A DNA stretch of 64,000 nucleotides from Murinocardiopsis flavida (GTDB lineage: Bacteria > Actinomycetota > Actinomycetes > Streptosporangiales > Streptosporangiaceae), in contig NZ_PYGA01000013.1 in assembly GCF_003014485.1 (NCBI RefSeq), positions 62,001 to 126,000 on the forward strand. The letters are read 5' to 3'. The notes beneath the pieces are model-generated. The model was not told the DNA's origin and did no database searches. It saw only the letters and a program-made list of their open reading frames with translations. The translations under genes were made by a program, and so were the position numbers. Positions 58,355 through 64,000 of this stretch are shown here, one piece after another (the stretch's first letter is position 1; each line of letters opens with the position of its first letter).

Positions 58355-60270
58355 CCGACCGGACCGTCCTCGTCCACCGGGGCGTGTTCGCCGCGGTGGA
58401 CGGACTCGGCGAGATCAGCGGCACCCGGGGCACCGCGCCCGACGGGCTGTTCGCCCGCGACGCCCGGCACCTGAGCCGGTGGCGGCTGCGCATCGACGGC
58501 GCCCCGCTCACCCGGCTGGCGCCCGGCGTCCTGGTCCCCGAAGGGACCCGCGACCGGCCGCCGGCGTTCGCGGTGTTCCGCGCGCAGGCCCTCGGCGCGC
58601 CCGGCCTCGCCGAGGAGCTGCGGATCGCCAACCACGGCGGCGAACCGCTGGCGGTCCGCGTCCGCTACAGCGCCGCCGCCGACTTCGCCGACCAGTTCGA
58701 GCTGCGCGCCGACGAGCGGCGCTACCCCAAGCCCGAGGGCGGGCACGGGCAGCGCACCCGCCCGGACGGCGTGGAGTTCCGCTACCGCCGCGGCGACTGG
58801 CTCGCGCGCACCGAGGTCGCCGCCGCCCCGGCCCCCGACGCGGTCACGGCGGGGCCCGACGGCGCCGAACTGGACTGGACGCTGACCCTGCCCGCGCACG
58901 GCTCCGCGGTCCTCGCCCTCACCGTCCGCCCGGTGCCCGCGGGGACGCCCGGCCCGGACGGTCCCATCCCCGTCCCCGTGGAGCGGGTGCGCGCCGAGGC
59001 CGCCGCCGAGACGGCGGCGTTCGCCGAGCCCCCGCCCGCCCCGCCCGGCGCGGACCCCGATCTCGCGCGGGTCTGCGCGAAGGGCCTGGCCGACCTCGCC
59101 GGGCTGCGGGTGCCCGCGCCCGGCCCCGGCGGCGCGGCCCGCGCCGTGCCCGGCGCGGGCGTCCCCTGGTTCCTCACCCTCTTCGGCCGCGACTCGCTGC
59201 TCACCTCGCTGTTCGCGCTGCCCTACCGGCCGGCGCTCGCCGCGGCGACCCTGCCGGCGCTCGCGGCGGTCCAGGGCCGCCGCCACGACCCGTCCCGGCT
59301 GGAGCAGCCCGGCCGGATCGTGCACGAGGTGCGCCACGGCGAACTCGCGCACTTCGGCCAGGTGCCCTACGCCCGCTACTACGGCAGCATCGACTCCACC
59401 CCGCTGTTCCTGGTGCTGCTGCACGCCTACACCGAGGCGACCGGGGACACCGCGCCCGCCGCGGCCCTCCAGGGCGCCGCCCGCGCCGCCGTCGCGTGGA
59501 TGTTCGCCGACGGGGGGCTCGACGAGCACGGCTACCTGACCTACCGGCCCGACCCCGGCGGCCTGGTGAACCAGTGCTGGAAGGACTCCGACGGCGCCGT
59601 CTGCACGGCCGACGGGCGCCAGGCCGAAGGGCCGATCGCGGTCGTGGAGGCGCAGGGCTACGCCTTCGACGCGCTGCGCCGCACCGCCGTCCTCGCCGCC
59701 GACGTGTGGGGCGATCCCGGCTACGCCGACCGGCTGCGCGCCGCGGCGGCGCGGCTCCGCGCCGCCGTCCACCGCGACTTCCCCATGGAGCGCCACGGCG
59801 GGTTCCCCGCGCTCGCGCTCGACGGTGACCGCCGCCAGGTCGACGTTCTCGCGTCCAACGCCGGGCACCTGCTGTTCTCCGGGCTGCTCGACACCGGCGC
59901 CGGCCGGGCGGTCGGCCGCCGCCTGCTGGAACCCGACTTCTTCTCCGGCTGGGGGGTGCGCACCCTGGCGGCGGGGCAGCGCCCCTACCATCCGCTGAGC
60001 TACCACCGGGGCAGCATCTGGCCGCACGACAACGCGGTCATCGTGGCGGGGCTCGCCCGCTACGGGCTGGCCGCGGAGGCCGCGCGGGTCGCCCGCGGAC
60101 TGGTCGGCGCCGCCGTCCGCAACGGCGACCGGCTGCCCGAGGTCCTGGGCGGCCACGACCGGGCCGCGCACCCCGACCCCGTCCCCTACCCGCACTCCTG
60201 CTCGCCGCAGGCGTGGGCGGCGGCCGCGCCGCTGGTGCTCCTCGCACACGAAAGGGCCGGGGCGGACTGA
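58351..60270 (+). CDS. Glycogen-debranching-like glycosidase (GDE N-terminal domain plus (alpha/alpha)6 domain)
   Basis: The 639-residue protein has an N-terminal beta-sandwich of the GDE_N_bis type (about 5-205: GLFARDARHLSRWRLRIDGA, FELRADERRYP) and a helical toroid (about 225-635) with GVPWFLTLFGRDSLLTSLFA, YYGSIDSTPLFLVLLHAY, NQCWKDSDGAV, AEGPIAVVEAQGYAFDALR and YHRGSIWPHDNAVIVAGLAR, the typical set of amylo-alpha-1,6-glucosidase-like enzymes. The N-domain and size suit the short bacterial group of uncertain substrate rather than classical GlgX. GTG 58351 overlaps the previous stop. It ends the rightward operon at a strong hairpin. Confidence 0.85.
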   Translation: MTDRTVLVHRGVFAAVDGLGEISGTRGTAPDGLFARDARHLSRWRLRIDGAPLTRLAPGVLVPEGTRDRPPAFAVFRAQALGAPGLAEELRIANHGGEPLAVRVRYSAAADFADQFELRADERRYPKPEGGHGQRTRPDGVEFRYRRGDWLARTEVAAAPAPDAVTAGPDGAELDWTLTLPAHGSAVLALTVRPVPAGTPGPDGPIPVPVERVRAEAAAETAAFAEPPPAPPGADPDLARVCAKGLADLAGLRVPAPGPGGAARAVPGAGVPWFLTLFGRDSLLTSLFALPYRPALAAATLPALAAVQGRRHDPSRLEQPGRIVHEVRHGELAHFGQVPYARYYGSIDSTPLFLVLLHAYTEATGDTAPAAALQGAARAAVAWMFADGGLDEHGYLTYRPDPGGLVNQCWKDSDGAVCTADGRQAEGPIAVVEAQGYAFDALRRTAVLAADVWGDPGYADRLRAAAARLRAAVHRDFPMERHGGFPALALDGDRRQVDVLASNAGHLLFSGLLDTGAGRAVGRRLLEPDFFSGWGVRTLAAGQRPYHPLSYHRGSIWPHDNAVIVAGLARYGLAAEAARVARGLVGAAVRNGDRLPEVLGGHDRAAHPDPVPYPHSCSPQAWAAAAPLVLLAHERAGAD

Positions 60271-60284
60271 ATCCGCCCCGGCCC
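60254..60284. terminator. Bidirectional terminator overlapping the debranching-enzyme stop
   Basis: Perfect 13-bp arms GGGCCGGGGCGGA and TCCGCCCCGGCCC with loop CTGAA, which contains the stop codon TGA. It lies 18 bp before the end of the convergent permease gene. Confidence 0.82.
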
Positions 60285-60302
60285 CGCTGCCCCACGCGGG
60301 GG

Positions 60303-61688
60303 TCAGGCGCTGCCGGTCTCCGCGCGGGCGCGGTTGGTGAAGTGGTTGACCAGCCAGAACACCACGCCGATGGCGAGCAGCGAGCCCGCGATCCCGTACT
60401 CGATCAGCGGCCGCCCCGTCACGGGGCTTGCGAAGAACACGCAGGTGATGACGCCGAGGACCGGGGCCCACGTGGGCGCCGAGTAGTGGCTGTGCGCCAC
60501 CGGGTCGCGGCGCAGTACCAGCACCGCGACGTTGACGACGGCGAACACCATGAGCAGCAGCAGCGAGGTCGTGCCGCCGAGGCTCGCGATGTCGACCGAG
60601 CTCACCAGGATGATCGCGAGGATGCTGGTGAACAGGATGGACACGAACGGGGTGCGGCGGAAGGCGAGGACGCGGCCGAACACGCTGGGGATGATCCGCT
60701 CGTTGGACATGCCGTAGAGCAGCCGCGACGCCATCATCATGTTGATCAGCGCCGTGTTGGTCAGCGCGAACATCGCGATGATCGAGAACGCGATCGGCGG
60801 GAACCACGGCGCGGCCGCCTGCACCACCAGCAGCAGTGGGCCGTCGGACGCCGCGAGTTCGTCCGTGGGCACGAGGGTCGACGTGACCAGGGCGATCACC
60901 ACGTAGATCACCGCGGTGATGGTCAGGCCCAGCAGCACGACCCGCGGGAACGTCCGCGACGGGTCCTTGGTCTCCTCGCACATGTTCACCGAGTCCTCGA
61001 ACCCGACCATGGCGAAGAACGCGAGCGCGGTGGCCGAGGTGACGGCGAGGAACGGGCTGGTGTCGGGGTTGAACTCCAGCAGCCGCCCGGGGTCGGCGGC
61101 GAGGTCGGGGTTGCTCGACCCGAAGAAGATCGCGTACGACCCGGCGGCGATCACGATGACCAGGCCGGACACCTCGATCAGGGTGAGGACCACGTTGGCC
61201 TTCACCGACTCGCTGACGCCGCGCAGGTTGATGCCGGCGAGCAGCAGCAGGAAGCCGATCGCGACGGCCCACGACGGGGTCCCCGGGCCGAAGATCTCCT
61301 TGAGGTAGTCCCCGCTGAACCCCTGCGCCGCCGACGACGCGGAGGTGATCCCGGAGCACATGACCGCGAACGCGACCATGAACGTCAGGAAGTGCACGCC
61401 GAACGCCTTGTGCACGTACAGGGCCGCGCCCGCCGCCCGCGGGTACTTGCTGACGAGCTCCAGGTAGCTGAACGCGGTCAGGAAGGCCACGACGAACGCG
61501 ACCAGGAACGGCAGCCACAGCGCGCCGCCGACCTTGCCCGCAACCACGCCGGTCAGCGAGTAGACGGTGGTGCCGAGGATGTCGCCGATGACGAACAGCA
61601 GCAGCAGTTTCGGCCCGATCACCCGCTTCAGCGGAGTGTCCTCGGAATCGCCAGTGGGGCGTTTGATGTCAGTAGGTCCGTCGCTCAC
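60303..61688 (-). CDS. APC-superfamily amino acid permease
   Basis: The 461-residue protein has twelve predicted membrane helices and the family signature at helix 1 (VIGPKLLLLFVIGDILGTTV with a G-D-I-x-G unwinding region), FSYLELVSKYPRAAGAALYV and VGFEDSVNMCEETKDPSRTF. It probably imports an amino acid or amine with protons; the substrate cannot be read. GTG 61688 follows GAGGTG. It is not obviously tied to the sugar genes. An inverted repeat CGCTCCG/CGGAGCG (61717-61735) just upstream could be its operator. Confidence 0.85.
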   Translation of the reverse strand: MSDGPTDIKRPTGDSEDTPLKRVIGPKLLLLFVIGDILGTTVYSLTGVVAGKVGGALWLPFLVAFVVAFLTAFSYLELVSKYPRAAGAALYVHKAFGVHFLTFMVAFAVMCSGITSASSAAQGFSGDYLKEIFGPGTPSWAVAIGFLLLLAGINLRGVSESVKANVVLTLIEVSGLVIVIAAGSYAIFFGSSNPDLAADPGRLLEFNPDTSPFLAVTSATALAFFAMVGFEDSVNMCEETKDPSRTFPRVVLLGLTITAVIYVVIALVTSTLVPTDELAASDGPLLLVVQAAAPWFPPIAFSIIAMFALTNTALINMMMASRLLYGMSNERIIPSVFGRVLAFRRTPFVSILFTSILAIILVSSVDIASLGGTTSLLLLMVFAVVNVAVLVLRRDPVAHSHYSAPTWAPVLGVITCVFFASPVTGRPLIEYGIAGSLLAIGVVFWLVNHFTNRARAETGSA

Positions 61689-62060
61689 TGGCGCACCTCA
61701 TGTTCCTTCCAGAATCCGCTCCGGCCAGCGGAGCGTAATGCCGTTGAACGGCACCGCATAGGGGGCGCCGTACAACAATCCGGTTCCTTCGACGGGCCGG
61801 CGCGGCGCCCCCGGAACGGGGGCCGCCCGCCCTGGCCCAGCGCGCAGACCGCGATGGGGCGGCGGCCGGTACGCGGCGTGCGCCGCGCACCGAACGGGGA
61901 CCGGTTCCCACGTCGAACGCATTGGACCGTGACCCGGCCGCCGGACAGCATCTCATGCGTCGAGACACTCTGCGAGTCGGCCGCCGGTCGCCGCCGCGAA
62001 GCCCTGCGGGGCGGGCGTTCCCGCACGTCGCCGCGGTGCCGGACGCGGTCCCGCGGCCGG
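61689..62060. other. Gene-free spacer between the APC permease and GH89 genes
   Basis: This 372-bp region has inverted repeats CGCTCCG/CGGAGCG (61717-61735) and GCCGTT/AACGGC (near 61740-61752), both suitable as control elements of the permease gene. No gene or obvious GH89 terminator is seen. Confidence 0.4.
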
Positions 62061-64000
62061 TCAGCGGTAGGCGTACGCGGCGAACAGGCGCCGCGCGACG
62101 GCGACGGTGTCGCCGCGCGGCTCGGTGGCGTAGCGCTCGCCGCCGCGGCACCAGCCCTCCTCGAAGGCCGTGAGTTCGGCGTCGAACGCCTCGGGGTCGA
62201 GCGGGGTGCCGTGCGCCAGCGACGCGGCGAGCGCCTGCGTCCACAGCCGCCAGCGCGGCAGGTGGTAGCCCTCGACAAGGCCCGACCAGTGGCGCCCGGA
62301 GTAGTCGTGCAGCCGGCTGCCCGCACGGCCCCACACGGTGATCAGCCGCCGCGCGTTCCACTCGTGCAGCCGCCGCTCCGCCTCTGTCGTGCCCTGCGCC
62401 CGGGCGTCGGCCAGCCACGGGCCCAGCAGGAACTCGCGCCGGGTCGCGAGCAGTTCGCCGAGGTCGCCCAGGAGCCCGAGGAACGCCGCGGCGGACTTGT
62501 CGGTCGCGGCCGGGTCGCCCGACCGGAACGCGTCGGCCGTCTCGGCCCGCAGTTCGCGGGCGCGCACCGCGAGGACCTGCGCCGTGACGTCGGCGAGGTC
62601 CCGGCCGTAGCGGTCGGCGCCCGCCGCCTCCGGCGCGGCGTCCAGCAGCAGCCGCCAGGCGTCGACCAGGTCGGCGGGCTCCCATTCCGGCGGGCCCGAC
62701 CCGGGGTGGGGCGGCTCGGCGGGGCTGAGGTCGCCCGTGACGCGCGGCCGCGCCACCACCGCGGAGTTCTGCGGACTGCCGGTGCGCTCCGCCGCGTAGA
62801 CCGTCGCCAGCAGGCGGCCCCACGCGTCCTCGGCGGCGCGGACCGGCCGGCCGTACCGGCGCCGCGCGAACCCCCGGAACCACTCCGGCAGATCGGGCGG
62901 TTCGGGCTCCCACAGCAGGTCGGCGAAGTGCGCGTACACGGCGGGGTCGGCGCCTTCGGCCTCCATGGTGAGGCCGGCGCCCCGGAACCGCCCCCGGTCG
63001 GGCGAACCGGCGGCCTCGGCGAGCCCGGCCGCGACCGCCGCCGGCTTGCCGTGCATCCCCGGCCGCCCGCCGAAGTTGTGCAGCATGCACCACACCCAGG
63101 GCTTGCCGTGGAACGCGGCGGTCTCCTTCCACAGCGGGCGCTGCTCGGCCCACAGGTCCTGCACGAGCAGGTGCTCGTCGGGGACGGCCGTGAGGAACGC
63201 CCGGATGCGCTCCGCCGTCCAGAACCCGCCCTTGTAGGCGAACGGCCACGACTGGAGCAGCCACACCGCGCCGGGGTCGGCGGCGACCATGGGCTCGTGG
63301 ACGGCGCGCGCGATGGCTGCCAACGCCTCGGGGCTGCCGTCGGGCGGCACCATCTCGATGAACGGGTCGGCGGCGTAGAGGTTCCCCGAACCGAAGCGGC
63401 GGGTCTGCTCCGCCATGAACCGCGCACCCACCGCCCGGAACTCGGCGGACAGCGGGTCGAGCAGGGTGGAGGAGAACTCGAACCAGCGCATCCGGTGCCC
63501 CGCCCCGAGTTGTTCCGGCAGGTGCCCGGCGAACGCCTGGAGCACCGGGGACATGCCGAGTTCACGCTCCCGCTCGATGATGCGCCGGCCCAGGTCCGCG
63601 CGGGCGTCGATGAACGGCTGCGGCAGCGGGCCGCCCCAGTGCTCGGTGCAGCCCATCCACGTGAACGGCAGGTACCCGGACCCGCCGAGGAAGTCGCGGG
63701 TGGCGTCGTCGGCCATGCCGAGCCCGCGCAGCACCGCCTGCCACACGGCCTCCTGGCCGGTCAGGGCGAGCGGGGTGGTGACGCCGTGCATCGCCATCCA
63801 GTCGATCTGGCGCTCCCAGCGCCGCCAGTCCCAGAACGCGGTGGTGTAGCTGAACGTGCAGTAGTTGAAGTGGGTGCGGTGCGCGAAACCGGTGCCGCGC
63901 CGCACCGGGGCGGTCGACGGCAGCCGGTCGGGCGGCTCGACAACGGCGGTGTCCCAGGACAGGTCGGTCCCGCACACCCGGGTCAGGTACCAGCGCAGCG
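62061..64000 (-). CDS. Alpha-N-acetylglucosaminidase, glycoside hydrolase family 89 (5' end outside window)
   Basis: At least 646 residues are visible; the frame runs off the right edge, so the N-terminus is missing. The NAGLU core is clear: NYCTFSYTTAFWDWRRWERQ, IDWMAMHGVTTPLALTGQEA, FTWMGCTEHWGGPLPQ, LYAADPFIEMVPP with the first likely catalytic Glu, QSWPFAYKGGFW, WCMLHNFGGRPGMHGKP and GLTMEAEGADPAVYAHFADL with the second. The C-terminal helical domain is complete. The enzyme removes alpha-linked GlcNAc from glycans such as mucin or heparan-type chains. Any signal peptide would lie outside the window. Confidence 0.9.
   Translation of the reverse strand, partial: LRWYLTRVCGTDLSWDTAVVEPPDRLPSTAPVRRGTGFAHRTHFNYCTFSYTTAFWDWRRWERQIDWMAMHGVTTPLALTGQEAVWQAVLRGLGMADDATRDFLGGSGYLPFTWMGCTEHWGGPLPQPFIDARADLGRRIIERERELGMSPVLQAFAGHLPEQLGAGHRMRWFEFSSTLLDPLSAEFRAVGARFMAEQTRRFGSGNLYAADPFIEMVPPDGSPEALAAIARAVHEPMVAADPGAVWLLQSWPFAYKGGFWTAERIRAFLTAVPDEHLLVQDLWAEQRPLWKETAAFHGKPWVWCMLHNFGGRPGMHGKPAAVAAGLAEAAGSPDRGRFRGAGLTMEAEGADPAVYAHFADLLWEPEPPDLPEWFRGFARRRYGRPVRAAEDAWGRLLATVYAAERTGSPQNSAVVARPRVTGDLSPAEPPHPGSGPPEWEPADLVDAWRLLLDAAPEAAGADRYGRDLADVTAQVLAVRARELRAETADAFRSGDPAATDKSAAAFLGLLGDLGELLATRREFLLGPWLADARAQGTTEAERRLHEWNARRLITVWGRAGSRLHDYSGRHWSGLVEGYHLPRWRLWTQALAASLAHGTPLDPEAFDAELTAFEEGWCRGGERYATEPRGDTVAVARRLFAAYAYR

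Overview
This 64 kb window is chromosomal DNA of very high GC with a strong C/G third-position bias. The gene content is typical of Actinomycetota: Lsr2, an Rv2578c-type radical SAM protein and a 13E12/DUF222 HNH protein (both under LexA boxes), FadR, ROK and TetR regulators, sugar ABC importers without their own ATPase, and leaderless starts behind TANNNT boxes. A Nocardiopsaceae-like or Streptomyces-like saprophyte fits best; that placement is an inference, since the window has no rRNA or tRNA gene. I see no tRNA, rRNA, CRISPR array, integrase, transposase or prophage.

Layout. 0-5 kb: a gene tail, an alditol oxidase, a secreted GH43 enzyme behind a LacI-type operator, a LexA-controlled radical SAM protein and a small membrane protein. 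5-9.5 kb: a DoxX protein, a 1.3 kb gene-free stretch, lsr2, a phosphotransferase-like protein and a xylulokinase. 9.7-13.8 kb: aspartate 4-decarboxylase, AspT-type antiporter and a TRIC/UPF0126 protein. 13.8-30 kb: mixed genes, including an ArsR-like repressor facing an M28 membrane peptidase, a DEAD-box helicase, an NmrA-like protein, an adenosine deaminase, a Tag glycosylase without its usual zinc ligands, an erythromycin-esterase-like protein, a calpain-type protease paired with a lipoprotein, an SDR, a TetR/hydrolase pair and a divergent SEDS (FtsW/RodA) protein. 30.8 kb: a 52-residue secreted peptide gene.

31-41.4 kb is an L-fucose utilisation locus. It contains a GH29 alpha-L-fucosidase, a mutarotase, an L-fucose dehydrogenase of the aldo-keto reductase type, an L-fuconolactonase, an L-fuconate dehydratase, a 2-keto-3-deoxy-L-fuconate dehydrogenase-like SDR, and an ABC importer (binding protein and two permeases). 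A FadR-family repressor gene closes the locus. A CATCNGATG palindrome lies at both divergent fucose promoters and at the repressor gene itself. The last hydrolase of the pathway is not in the window.

41.7-49.5 kb: a GT39-like membrane glycosyltransferase, the DUF222-HNH gene with a LexA box over its start codon, a drug-type ABC exporter behind an orphan inverted-repeat operator, a class V aminotransferase-like enzyme, and an intergenic block packed with repeats. 49.5-60.3 kb is a second sugar locus built around overlapping divergent promoters. Leftward are a binding protein, two permeases (one with a +1 frameshift), a ROK regulator and a Gfo/Idh oxidoreductase. Rightward are a medium-chain dehydrogenase, a sugar isomerase/epimerase-like TIM barrel and two (alpha/alpha)6-type glycosidases. 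The combination suggests uptake and possibly redox-assisted breakdown of a glycoside. 60.3-64 kb: an APC permease and a GH89 alpha-N-acetylglucosaminidase cut by the window edge.

Together with GH43, GH29, GH89 and xylulokinase, the window describes a scavenger of complex glycans. All assignments come from reading the sequence; no database search was run.
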